Source of the DNA: Flavobacteriaceae bacterium R38 | Lineage (GTDB): Bacteria > Bacteroidota > Bacteroidia > Flavobacteriales > Flavobacteriaceae | Length of the DNA stretch: 64,000 nucleotides | Assembly (NCBI GenBank): GCA_009901575.1 | Contig: WXYP01000001.1 | Location: forward strand, 682,001-746,000 | Direction of reading: 5' to 3' | In this document: positions 26,329 to 34,121 of the stretch, piece after piece | How the letters are laid out: the number at the start of each line of letters is the position of its first letter | Numbering within the stretch: the stretch's first letter is position 1 | Position numbers and translations under genes: made by a program | The notes under the pieces: generated by a model | Databases searched by the model: none | What the model saw: the letters and a program-made list of their open reading frames with translations, nothing else | Told to the model about the DNA's origin: nothing

Positions 26329-26370
26329 AAAACAAAACTTTTGAATTCTAGTTTCAAAAGCTTTGTTTTG
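26329..26370 (-). terminator. Intrinsic terminator of the MATE gene
   Basis: 17-position stem with one mismatch (26329-26345 with 26353-26369), AAAACAAAACTTTTGAA around a 7-base loop. It is 27 bases after the MATE stop and separates it from the PLP gene. Confidence 0.8.
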
Positions 26371-26396
26371 TTATCTGGTTGTATCTGTTTGATAAG

Positions 26397-27809
26397 CTAC
26401 ACTTTTACTACTTTCCATTTTCCTCGTCTAAAAAGAATAATAGCATATACAGCAATTAATACTTCGGCTAATGTAATCCCCCAAAATACTCCTGTTGGTC
26501 CCCATTCAAAAGTGATGGCTACCAAATACGCAAAAGGCAGTTGAAAGATCCAAAAGCAAAAGAAATTAATAATAGTTGGAGTTTTTGTATCTCCGGCTCC
26601 ATTAAAAGCTTGTGTCACTACCATTCCGTAGGCATAAAAAAGATATCCTGCTGTTATAATTTGCAGACTCAAACTTCCGTATTGAATTACATCTGGTTTG
26701 TCACTAAAAAGACCAATAATAAAATGTGCAAAGAAAAGATAAATCAATGATACACTACCCATAAAAAAAGCATTGTATTTTCCTGTTTTCCAAACCGATT
26801 TCTCTGCTCTGTCCGGTTGTCCGGCTCCCAGGTTTTGCCCAACTAGAGTAGCGGCAGCATTACTCATTCCCCAGGAAGGCATTAACGTAAACATTAACAC
26901 CCGTATAGAAATTGTATATCCTGCCAGTACTTCACTTCCAAACTCTGCCATAATACGCATTAAAAATACCCAGCTCGATGTACCAATTAAAAACTGACCA
27001 ATTCCTCCAAGAGATACCTTTATTAGATTGGACATAATTTTTGCTTTAAAAACGATATCCTGTAGGCCTATTTTTATCTTACTCCAGCCAAAGAATAAAA
27101 CTAATAATTGAAAAATGACTGCAGATCCTCTACCTATAGTAGTTGCAATGGCAGCCCCTGCTACTCCATATTCAGGTACAGGACCTAATCCAAAAATAAA
27201 AATAGGATCTAGAATAATGTTCAGTCCATTAGAGAAAACCAAAACCCACATTGCAATTGATGCATCTCCGGCACCTCTGAAAATAGCATTGATAAGAAAT
27301 AAAAGAAGTATTGTAATATTTCCTCCTATTAAAATTTGAGTATACCTAAATCCTTCTTCTATTAATTCTGGTTCTCCTCCCATTAAAGATAATATCTCCT
27401 TAGGAAAAAGGATTCCAAAAACACTGACTATAATTGCTACTACAGTACCTAATAAAATTGCTTGTACAGCTGCCAGGTTTGCACCTTTGATATCTTTTTC
27501 TCCCACGCGCCTTGCTACCACAGCTGTTGCTGCCATACTTAAGCCTATGGCCAGTGCATATACCAATGTAATTACAGATTCTGTAAGGCCTATTGTAGCT
27601 ACTGCATTTACACTCACCTTAGATACATAAGCAATATCTACCAGTGCAAATACTGATTCCATTAACATTTCCAGAATCATGGGAACCGAAAGCATGAATA
27701 TAGCTTTTCGTATGCTTCCTGTTGTAAATTCCTGTTCTTTACCAGTAATGGCTATTTTAAAATATTGGAAGAATTTTAATATACTAGATTGATTTGATTG
27801 TTGTTTCAT
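26397..27809 (-). CDS. MATE-family multidrug efflux transporter
   Basis: 470-residue inner-membrane antiporter with about 12 helices in two homologous halves, the normal MATE size. N-lobe features are TTGSIRKAIFMLSVPMILEMLMESVFALVDIAYVS and LAIGLSMAATAVVARRVGEKD; the C-lobe repeats the pattern with MSNAAATLVGQNLGAGQPDRAE. MATE proteins extrude cationic drugs or metabolites using Na+ or H+. The substrate is unknown. It has its own terminator and no evident partners. The upstream gap (27810-28091) holds small palindromes. Confidence 0.93.
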   Translation of the reverse strand: MKQQSNQSSILKFFQYFKIAITGKEQEFTTGSIRKAIFMLSVPMILEMLMESVFALVDIAYVSKVSVNAVATIGLTESVITLVYALAIGLSMAATAVVARRVGEKDIKGANLAAVQAILLGTVVAIIVSVFGILFPKEILSLMGGEPELIEEGFRYTQILIGGNITILLLFLINAIFRGAGDASIAMWVLVFSNGLNIILDPIFIFGLGPVPEYGVAGAAIATTIGRGSAVIFQLLVLFFGWSKIKIGLQDIVFKAKIMSNLIKVSLGGIGQFLIGTSSWVFLMRIMAEFGSEVLAGYTISIRVLMFTLMPSWGMSNAAATLVGQNLGAGQPDRAEKSVWKTGKYNAFFMGSVSLIYLFFAHFIIGLFSDKPDVIQYGSLSLQIITAGYLFYAYGMVVTQAFNGAGDTKTPTIINFFCFWIFQLPFAYLVAITFEWGPTGVFWGITLAEVLIAVYAIILFRRGKWKVVKV

Positions 27810-27855
27810 TATTTGAAAATTATATTAATTGATAAGAAGATAAATACTGTACTGC

Positions 27856-27891
27856 TTCCGATAAAGATTCGGAAACTATCCCGCTATAGCG
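27856..27891. repeat. Small palindromic elements in the MATE/OMP gap
   Basis: TTCCGA-N7-TCGGAA (27856-27874) followed by the perfect palindrome CGCTATAGCG (27882-27891). G+C-rich for this genome and non-coding. It probably is a dispersed intergenic repeat. Confidence 0.45.
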
Positions 27892-28034
27892 AGCAAAACC
27901 AGTATGTTATATATAATTTTCATAACTTCATGATGAAGCAAATATGAAACATTTTTTTTACCTGGCAAAAAATCGTATCAAATTTTATTTTAATTGATTG
28001 GTTATTTCGTATGGTATTATAAGGTAAATCCAAT

Positions 28035-28065
28035 AAAAAACCCGGAAGATAAATTTCCAGGTTTT
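28035..28065 (-). terminator. Terminator of the BamA/TamA-like gene
   Basis: Stem AAAACC-C-GGAA (28037-28047) with TTCC-A-GGTTTT (28055-28065), one mismatch. The minus-strand tail is T-rich. It lies about 27 bases past the stop at 28092. Confidence 0.75.
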
Positions 28066-28091
28066 GAATTGTAATTTAAAATAGATTTTAT

Positions 28092-29369
28092 CTAGAAGAA
28101 CTGACCGATTCCAAATACAAGTCCACTATCCCCATCTCCGGTAACGTCGAACCCATAATCAATACGAATCACAGCATTAAATATTCTTTTGTGAATGAAC
28201 CTGATGCCTAATCCGGGATTCACTTTAAACGTACTACCATCAAATAACTCGCTAAAATCTCTATTGGTATTTCTCCAGCTACTGGCATCTACAAAGGCAT
28301 TTCCTTGAACTACAAACCAACCTTTCTCGTGAAAAGTATGCCTGTATTCTGTATTGATAATAATAGCAGAAGTTCCTCTATCCTGTATATTCCCTGATCC
28401 TCTGATGTTTAAATTATTATCCACTACAAAAGGTGCAAATGGCGTGTCATTATTAGATGAAAAAGAGAACTGTGTTCGCGTAGCCAAATTTCCTTTCTCT
28501 CCTATTTTTGCAAAGTATTGAAGTTCTGATATCCCTGTGAATGTACTGTTGATATTATCATCAGGATTAGCTATGAATTCTATTGTATTTTTAAAACGGA
28601 TACCAGTAATATATTGATATACTATATCTACGTTTGCATATTCGTACAACCCTCTATATGCCAAATCATTTGCTTCTTCCCTGATTGGAACTGCAATTCC
28701 TCCTTCTACCGATTCTTCCAGGAATTGAAAATCATTACTAAAATAACGTACTCCTAATTCTGCCCTGTGATGAAAATCAAAATTATACAGGATTTTAGCC
28801 TCTGTTGTTATGTTTCTGTTTCTATAATCAACTTCTGTATCTCCAAAAAATACAGGCTCAAAAGTGTCATTGTTTTTATAGTTAAAAGAAAGTCCTAATT
28901 TATCACTAAATAAATATGGAGCTTCCCAATATCCTCCGTAAGAGTTAAATACATCTCTTAAAAAAAATCCACCGGTTGTAATGTTTTGCCCAAATAGATT
29001 AAATTCAAAAAGCGCTACCCTAAAAGCCACTTCATCATTATTGGATGTAAAAATGTTAAGTCCCGGAATAATGGTGAAATTTTCTTCCATCCTATAAGTA
29101 ACTACATAAGTACCATCAGCTTTTTTTGCTACTTTATATTCTGCAAAAGCCGTAGACGATAGTCTTTTTAATCTTTCTATATCTTCAGAAAGGCGTAAGG
29201 AATCTAAAGTTTCACCAGCTTCTACTCTGGCAATTTTACGAATCAAAGATTCTTTTGTTTTTTTAAGCCCTACTATTTTTAGTTCAGAAATGATAGGTTT
29301 TTGCACAGCATCCTGTGCAAAACTCACAGCAGAAATCAGCATAAAAAATATGCAGTAATGTAGTTTCAT
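28092..29369 (-). CDS. BamA/TamA-like outer-membrane barrel protein
   Basis: Outer-membrane protein of 425 residues from the ATG at 29369 (signal peptide MKLHYCIFFMLISAVSFAQ); the frame extends 18 residues upstream but would overlap the preceding gene. The N-terminal section (residues 25-100) is a single POTRA-like domain (IISELKIVGLKKTKESLIRKIARVEAGETLD). The remainder is strand-rich with aromatic and Gly-rich turns ending in a C-terminal Phe, as in a 16-stranded Omp85 barrel (GYDFGF-type RIDYGFDVT near the end). It is shorter than BamA, so the role is more likely a specialised insertase/secretion relative. It follows a lipoprotein gene by 4 bases and probably forms an operon with it. Confidence 0.8.
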   Translation of the reverse strand: MKLHYCIFFMLISAVSFAQDAVQKPIISELKIVGLKKTKESLIRKIARVEAGETLDSLRLSEDIERLKRLSSTAFAEYKVAKKADGTYVVTYRMEENFTIIPGLNIFTSNNDEVAFRVALFEFNLFGQNITTGGFFLRDVFNSYGGYWEAPYLFSDKLGLSFNYKNNDTFEPVFFGDTEVDYRNRNITTEAKILYNFDFHHRAELGVRYFSNDFQFLEESVEGGIAVPIREEANDLAYRGLYEYANVDIVYQYITGIRFKNTIEFIANPDDNINSTFTGISELQYFAKIGEKGNLATRTQFSFSSNNDTPFAPFVVDNNLNIRGSGNIQDRGTSAIIINTEYRHTFHEKGWFVVQGNAFVDASSWRNTNRDFSELFDGSTFKVNPGLGIRFIHKRIFNAVIRIDYGFDVTGDGDSGLVFGIGQFF

Positions 29370-29373
29370 AAAT

Positions 29374-30141
29374 TTAATTGATAAAGCTTTTTTGAATAAA
29401 TAAATTAACCCAGTTATCTTCACTTACCCCCATTAGTGTGAAATTATAGGAAGTTCCGGATTCTAGTTCAGGCGGAATTTCTTCTGTAATATTCAGGACT
29501 ACATTATCTAAAACGTAGTATAAAAAATGTTGTTCGAAAGTATAAGTACCTGATAAAAGATTGTCTTGTTCATCTGATATCACCTGAAAATAAATAGCAT
29601 TTTCTTCGATAATACCATCTTCCCATTCAAAAAGTGCTTCTCCAGAATTTCCCGGACTCACATTAACAACATCTGTATATTCTGTTGGTTTACTCAGATG
29701 TTTTAGTCGGATAGGATTGGAGAGGTGCAATATATTATCTTCAAAAAAAGTAATGATTACCCATTTTTCCTGGAGACTGGTTCGTTTAAACATCTTTAAG
29801 TACCCATTAAAAAAATCTTCTTCTGCAACTTCAATTTGTTCATAGTTGGTGTAATCATTTTTATCAACTTCTATACTTTCAGTTTCAAAAAAACGAATAT
29901 CTGTAGCCTCTTCTCTAGGATATACAAAGGCTATAATTGTATTAGGATCTGTGGGTGAACCGGCAGCACAAGCAATTACATTATCTACCTCAATAGTATT
30001 TGTTGCTGTTAAAGCTGCAAGTGATGAATCTGGAATATTATTTTCTTCGGAATTAGGTACAACATTATTATCAGAACTACATGCTATACATAAAAATAAC
30101 AACGCGGTACAAGCAGTCTTAAAAACATAATTATTCCGCAT
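29374..30141 (-). CDS. Hypothetical lipoprotein cotranscribed with the Omp85-like gene
   Basis: 255 residues; SPII signal (MRNNYVFKTACTALLFLCIAC) followed by a Ser/Asn/Asp-rich tether. The rest is beta-rich and acidic, ending GVSEDNWVNLFIQKSFIN. No recognisable family. It ends 4 bases before the start of the BamA/TamA-like gene, so a functional pairing with that barrel is likely (for example as an outer-membrane partner lipoprotein), but this is inferred from position only. The upstream, divergent region carries ATTCT-AAAA-AGAAT and a doubled TAAAAGAATC. Confidence 0.6.
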   Translation of the reverse strand: MRNNYVFKTACTALLFLCIACSSDNNVVPNSEENNIPDSSLAALTATNTIEVDNVIACAAGSPTDPNTIIAFVYPREEATDIRFFETESIEVDKNDYTNYEQIEVAEEDFFNGYLKMFKRTSLQEKWVIITFFEDNILHLSNPIRLKHLSKPTEYTDVVNVSPGNSGEALFEWEDGIIEENAIYFQVISDEQDNLLSGTYTFEQHFLYYVLDNVVLNITEEIPPELESGTSYNFTLMGVSEDNWVNLFIQKSFIN

Positions 30142-30303
30142 TCTTTTTTTATTTAATTAGGTCGAATAGTTTCGTGAAAACTTTCATTATAATTCTAAAA
30201 AGAATCTAAAAGAATCGTTAAAATTGCTTTGAAGCTAGATTAAATTGTGATCTTTGGAAATGCTTTATTTCTATAGCATTAAATCTAAAACAATAATTAT
30301 TTT

Positions 30304-31398
30304 ATGAAATTATCGCTATCAGCTTTTGCAATATTCTTAATATTTATCAGCCAGTCTAATGCCCAATCATTGGATTTTGAAGATTATGATCCGCCATCTA
30401 CCCTTGTAGTTCCAGGAAAAGAAATCAAAAGAGCAAAATTCCCTTTTATTGATGTACACAATCATCAATACAGAATGCCGACACAAGATTTAAACGAGTT
30501 GACCAGGGAAATGGATAAACTCAATATGGCAGTAATGGTTAACCTTTCCGGAAGGGGGAGAGGAAGTGAAGCCCATCTAAAGGGAGCAATAAACAATGTC
30601 AAAACTAATAAACCTAATCGTTTTATAGTATTTACTAATATTGACCTTAACGGGATAGATGATCCGGATTGGACAGCACGTACTGTTCGTCAAATAGAAA
30701 GGGATGTTGCATTAGGAGCCAACGGACTCAAAATTTATAAAAATCAGGGAATGGATAACAGGGATAGTAAAGGGAAACGTATCCAGATAGACGATCCGAG
30801 AATAGGTCCTGTTTGGGAGAAATGTGGAGAATTGGGAATTCCTGTGTTAATTCATTCAGCAGACCCTAAATCGTTTTGGGAACCACATGACAATCAAAAT
30901 GAACGCTGGTTAGAACTTAAATTGAGATCCAGGAGAAAAAGAGATGCATCTGTAACTGGTTCCTGGGAGACTATTATTAAAGAACAACATAATATATTTA
31001 GAAGACATAAAAATACTAAGTTTATCAATGCACATTTGGGATGGTATGCTAATGATCTTGCTTCGTTTTCTAAATTAATGGATGAATTTCCAAATATGTA
31101 TTCCGAGATAGGAGCTGTTATTGCAGAATTGGGAAGGCAGCCCCGGTTTGCTAAAGCTTTTCTAACCAAGTATCAGGATCGTGTAATGTTTGGAAAGGAT
31201 TCCTGGAACCCGAAAGAGTATTATACATACTTCAGGATTTTAGAATCTGATGACGAATATTTTCCTTATTATAAAAGGTATCATGCATTCTGGAAAATGT
31301 ATGGCTTAGATTTAGATGATGATGTTTTAAAAAAACTGTATTATAAAAATGCACTTAAAGTGATTCCAAATATTGATAAAAGTTTATTTCCTCAATAA
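30304..31398 (+). CDS. Secreted amidohydrolase 2 (TIM-barrel metal hydrolase)
   Basis: 364 residues with a signal peptide (MKLSLSAFAIFLIFISQSNAQ). The TIM-barrel amidohydrolase-2 features are the first metal motif DVHNHQ (HxH), LIHSAD, NAHLGW, and MFGKDSWNP (metal Asp). Members of this family decarboxylate or hydrolyse carboxylated rings and amides; the substrate is unknown. The C-terminal NALKVIP block is typical. It is exported, which is less usual for decarboxylases. It is divergent from the lipoprotein/Omp85 operon and ends at a strong terminator. Confidence 0.88.
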   Translation: MKLSLSAFAIFLIFISQSNAQSLDFEDYDPPSTLVVPGKEIKRAKFPFIDVHNHQYRMPTQDLNELTREMDKLNMAVMVNLSGRGRGSEAHLKGAINNVKTNKPNRFIVFTNIDLNGIDDPDWTARTVRQIERDVALGANGLKIYKNQGMDNRDSKGKRIQIDDPRIGPVWEKCGELGIPVLIHSADPKSFWEPHDNQNERWLELKLRSRRKRDASVTGSWETIIKEQHNIFRRHKNTKFINAHLGWYANDLASFSKLMDEFPNMYSEIGAVIAELGRQPRFAKAFLTKYQDRVMFGKDSWNPKEYYTYFRILESDDEYFPYYKRYHAFWKMYGLDLDDDVLKKLYYKNALKVIPNIDKSLFPQ

Positions 31399-31427
31399 TT
31401 AAAATAATGATTTTTTAGCTAATTATA

Positions 31428-31459
31428 AAAACCTCATTTATTAATAAATGAGGTTTTTT
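31428..31459 (+). terminator. Terminator of the amidohydrolase gene
   Basis: 13-bp perfect stem AAAACCTCATTTA (31428-31440) with 31445-31457, tetraloop TTAA, then T residues. Confidence 0.9.
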
Positions 31460-31465
31460 GTATCT

Positions 31466-31482
31466 TACCTTAAATTAAGGTA
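31466..31482. repeat. Perfect 17-bp palindrome
   Basis: TACCTTA-AAT-TAAGGTA, immediately downstream of the amidohydrolase terminator. Possible binding site or stem; no other support. Confidence 0.35.
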
Positions 31483-31589
31483 TTTTCTTATAGATTATAA
31501 AAATACTACTATAAATTTTATTGATTGATATTATTTTTTTTATACTCAAAAACTCACTATAGGCTTATTCTTTATTTAACGACAATGAT

Positions 31590-31608
31590 TAATCTTGTTT
31601 CAAGATTA
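31590..31608. promoter_or_regulatory. Candidate operator TAATCTTG-TTT-CAAGATTA
   Basis: Perfect 8-bp arms around TTT, 296 bases upstream of the ATG at 31904. No promoter element is firm around it. Confidence 0.3.
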
Positions 31609-31903
31609 TAATTTGAAAAACTCTTGAAATCCCTTTATAATAGAGGGTTAAAAAATATCAGCCATAATTTCAATACTGTTTTTCCATAATCGATTTTATC
31701 TTTTTAACGCTAAAATTCTTAATATTTCTTTGAATTAACATAAAGCTTTCTTAAAAAGATACTGTAAACTCTTAAAATTACTTTTTTAACATATAATCCT
31801 GTAAGAAACAGACAAACTGTCTCGTCTCTTTATAAGAGTTCAAATTATACGGCCGTTTAAATTGAATTTTAAAATAACTTAAAAATTAAAAAGGGAAAAA
31901 ATT

Positions 31904-33235
31904 ATGAAAAAGTTAAATTTAAAACTTACTATGCTGTTATCATTAAGCTTACTATTTATAGCTTGTAGTAGTGATGACGATGATAATGGAGGTGATCAAC
32001 AGATTCCGAATGCACCTCTTTCTATTGCAGAAAATTTATTAAATAGTATTGAGGCCGATGGAGGGATTCCATATAATGTAGATAATCCTGCACTTACTTT
32101 TACAAATGCACAAAATGTGTTTTTACCAAGTATATTAGGTATAGATTATCGTATTGACCGATCTGTAGTGCCTGCAGGTCCTACAGCCAGATTTCCTATG
32201 TTTCAAGGTTGGGAAACACTACCAAACGGAGATCGTAGAGAAGCATATTATGTAATTACAGAAGCTTCTGACGCAGATCTAGCCAGAGATTTAGGAGTGA
32301 TTTTTGCACCTAGAATGGCTAATTCAATAGGTTCAGGAGGTGAACAAAACTCAGAATGGACAGAAGATGGCAGACTTATTTTTGAGGGGTCTGTAGATTT
32401 TTCACCATCCAGATCTTTGGTACCAGCCGGAGCATCAGAAGATGGTAGATTATTTGGATTCCCACCAGCTCAGGTTAATCCGGGAGCTATAGCAGACGAT
32501 AACTGGTCGTCTTATGTAGTGCTGCCAGATACAGATATTGTGATTAACGCTCAATTAGTAGCAAACAGTACCGGTATTCATGATAGAATTCCTCACCCAG
32601 ATGGAAACGGACCAGAGCAGGAAGACGATTTAAATAATCCGAATTTTGCTCCAGACCAGGCTTCAGTTGTAATGCAATTGTTAGACGGATGGCAAGGTGG
32701 AAGAAAATACTATTTCCATATTGTAACCGATACTTCAGATCCTGGACCAGCTACTATAGAATTAGGAGTTTATGCGCCAAGATTGAATAATTTACCAACA
32801 TTTGGATTATTCCCTGGAGGTTCGATGTTACCTTTTAGCCCAACTGCAAACGGTAGAACTTTTGATAATGGAGATGGTTTTGGAGTACAAGGATTGAATT
32901 CTGCTTCTTTAAGTGATCGTCAGGTACAAGATCCTACAAATACATTCCCAATTGATCCAAGCGATCCTAGTTATGCGCCAATGTGGGATGCTCACATTAC
33001 TGAATTTACAGTTCCTGAAGCTGAGCGTCCAATCTTAAGAAGTTTTGAACAAATAAACGATTTATTAGAGCAGGGAATTCTAATTCCTTTCAGAGGAAAT
33101 GCGAACCCTGACCCCCTGGAAAACTCATTATCTAACCTGTTAACTGCTACAGGAGCTATTATTAATTGCCCTGTTATTACACAACCGGATGATAGTGTTA
33201 TAGGGACTCAAATTGGATTACCAAGAAATCAGTAA
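31904..33235 (+). CDS. Secreted lipoprotein of 443 residues, possible DUF7482-like
   Basis: SPII signal (MKKLNLKLTMLLSLSLLFIAC) and an SSDDDDNGGDQQ tether typical of surface-exposed lipoproteins in this phylum. The body contains YYFHIVTDTSDPGPATIELGVYAPRLNNLPTFG, a layout that I associate loosely with DUF7482-like proteins, and repeated VPAG/FPPA turns. No catalytic site is evident. The start codon is ATG at 31904, behind a long A+T-rich leader. It has its own terminator. The high Asp/Pro/Gly content with few Lys differs from neighbours and suggests an extracellular location. Confidence 0.7.
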   Translation: MKKLNLKLTMLLSLSLLFIACSSDDDDNGGDQQIPNAPLSIAENLLNSIEADGGIPYNVDNPALTFTNAQNVFLPSILGIDYRIDRSVVPAGPTARFPMFQGWETLPNGDRREAYYVITEASDADLARDLGVIFAPRMANSIGSGGEQNSEWTEDGRLIFEGSVDFSPSRSLVPAGASEDGRLFGFPPAQVNPGAIADDNWSSYVVLPDTDIVINAQLVANSTGIHDRIPHPDGNGPEQEDDLNNPNFAPDQASVVMQLLDGWQGGRKYYFHIVTDTSDPGPATIELGVYAPRLNNLPTFGLFPGGSMLPFSPTANGRTFDNGDGFGVQGLNSASLSDRQVQDPTNTFPIDPSDPSYAPMWDAHITEFTVPEAERPILRSFEQINDLLEQGILIPFRGNANPDPLENSLSNLLTATGAIINCPVITQPDDSVIGTQIGLPRNQ

Positions 33236-33262
33236 TTTATTCTTCTTTTTTAGAATAGCTAT

Positions 33263-33294
33263 AAAGCGGGGAATTTAAACTTTCCCGCTTTTTT
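33263..33294 (+). terminator. Terminator of the 443-residue lipoprotein gene
   Basis: AAAGCGGG stem (33263-33273 with 33281-33291), 11 pairs including one G-T, loop of 7, then T tract. Confidence 0.85.
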
Positions 33295-33541
33295 ATATCA
33301 TAGATTTTTCTAAAGTATCTAAAACTATTCTATTTAATAATATTGCTCTTCATTTATAAACCATAGGATCCTTTCTTAGATTTTTATTACTGTTTAAAAT
33401 AAATTTGAAAACTATTAATCATAAACCTCTCTTAATTATTTTGTTGAATAAGGATTTTAATAATAGGAGATAATTTGATTTATTGATGTAAAAAGTAATT
33501 TCTGTAATGAAATTCTTCAAAGATATTCTTTCGCGGAGGAT

Positions 33542-33580
33542 AGACACAATCCCTGGGTGTCTTTAAACGACCGGGGTTTA
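33542..33580 (+). promoter_or_regulatory. Structured 5' leader of the peptide gene (candidate pseudoknot)
   Basis: Hairpin 1: AGACAC (33542-33547) pairs with GTGTCT (33557-33562). Its loop AATCCC (33548-33553) can pair with GGGGTT (33573-33578), five Watson-Crick pairs plus one T-G. Alternatively TAAAC (33564-33568) pairs with GTTTA (33576-33580). The two folds compete, as in small regulatory leaders. I cannot match it to a named riboswitch. Confidence 0.4.
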
Positions 33581-33604
33581 AATAATTACTTAAAAATTTT
33601 AATC

Positions 33605-33814
33605 ATGAAAAGTCTATTAAATTTAAAGGAGGTTCACCTTTTATCTAAAAAAGAACAAAAAACTATTAATGGGGGTGGTCACTTATGCTTATTCCCGGAT
33701 GGACGCGGATATACCTTTTGTGAAAATGGAGGTCAATGTAATGAATCAAGTGATTGTGATAGTGAATTTGCATTTGAACAGCCAGAATGTATTAATGGAT
33801 ATTGTACTGTATAA
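33605..33814 (+). CDS. Double-glycine, cysteine-rich secreted peptide precursor (bacteriocin-like)
   Basis: 69 residues starting at the ATG at 33605 (a longer frame via GTG at 33557 has no support). The leader MKSLLNLKEVHLLSKKEQKTINGG has the amphipathic helix and GG cleavage site of Bacteroidota bacteriocin-type leaders, here with the LSKKEQKTINGGG signature. The predicted mature part (45 residues) begins GHLCLFPDGRGYTF and contains six cysteines (Cys4, 15, 21, 27, 38, 43), enough for three disulfides, plus Gly/Asn/Asp-rich loops. No peptidase-ABC transporter, immunity or modification gene is adjacent. An 11-bp terminator follows. Product function (antimicrobial, signal or other) is unknown. 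Confidence 0.78.
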   Translation: MKSLLNLKEVHLLSKKEQKTINGGGHLCLFPDGRGYTFCENGGQCNESSDCDSEFAFEQPECINGYCTV

Positions 33815-33832
33815 TAGGTATTCTAGTAAAGA

Positions 33833-33865
33833 AATCGCTTGTATTTTTACAGGCGATTGTCTTTC
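33833..33865 (+). terminator. Terminator of the peptide gene
   Basis: 11-pair stem AATCGCTTGTA (33833-33843) with 33848-33858, loop TTTT, followed by a T-rich tail. Confidence 0.75.
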
Positions 33866-34059
33866 TAGCTATTCAACATAATTGATAAATAACTATATAT
33901 AACCCCAAAGTGAAGTAGTTCAAAAAGTTCTTGAAATTACATCAAACTGAATGATTCTCTGGAGAAATATCCTAATACTATTTCTAATTATGATTTTCAG
34001 TTAAAGATGAATTTTACTTATTGATCACGACATCATCTTAAAAATTAATTACTTCATAT

Positions 34060-34094
34060 ACACAAGAGCCTTCTGATTAGGAAGGCTCTTGTGT
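34060..34094. terminator. Strong hairpin downstream of the M28 peptidase
   Basis: 14-bp perfect stem ACACAAGAGCCTTC (34060-34073) with 34081-34094, loop of 7. T tracts are weak on both sides; it could end transcription on either strand or stabilise the mRNA 3' end. Confidence 0.7.
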
Positions 34095-34121
34095 TATTAT
34101 ATTGAATGTAATTTTACTTCT

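Larger units (their letters stand above)
31399..31903. other. 505-base non-coding region and long leader of the 443-residue lipoprotein
   Basis: Very A+T-rich. It contains the amidohydrolase terminator (31428-31459), the palindrome TACCTTA-AAT-TAAGGTA (31466-31482), the inverted repeat TAATCTTG-TTT-CAAGATTA (31590-31608), AGACA-AAC-TGTCT, and CTCTT-TAT-AAGAG. No exact TTG-N19-TAnnTTTG promoter and no credible small frame were found. Confidence 0.6.
33236..33604. other. Non-coding gap upstream of the peptide precursor
   Basis: About 370 bases containing the lipoprotein terminator (33263-33294), A+T-rich DNA, and a G+C-richer structured segment at 33530-33580 just before the peptide gene. No other gene found. 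Confidence 0.6.
33815..34121. other. Non-coding gap between the peptide gene and the M28 peptidase
   Basis: 307 bases: the peptide terminator (33833-33865), A+T-rich DNA and a strong hairpin (34060-34094) near the M28 stop. No gene found; a short frame at 33669-33881 is a shadow of the peptide gene. Confidence 0.65.

Noticed and set aside
30192-30216. ATTCT-AAAA-AGAAT and doubled TAAAAGAATC in a divergent region
   Set aside because: Short A-rich repeats arise by chance in DNA of this composition; no supporting promoter elements.
33557-33814. Longer version of the double-glycine peptide from GTG at 33557
   Set aside because: The extra 16 residues lie in the structured leader; the ATG at 33605 gives a standard leader peptide.
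33669-33881. Overlapping 70-residue frame across the peptide gene
   Set aside because: Shadow frame without leader, family or ribosome signal; the peptide frame explains the region.
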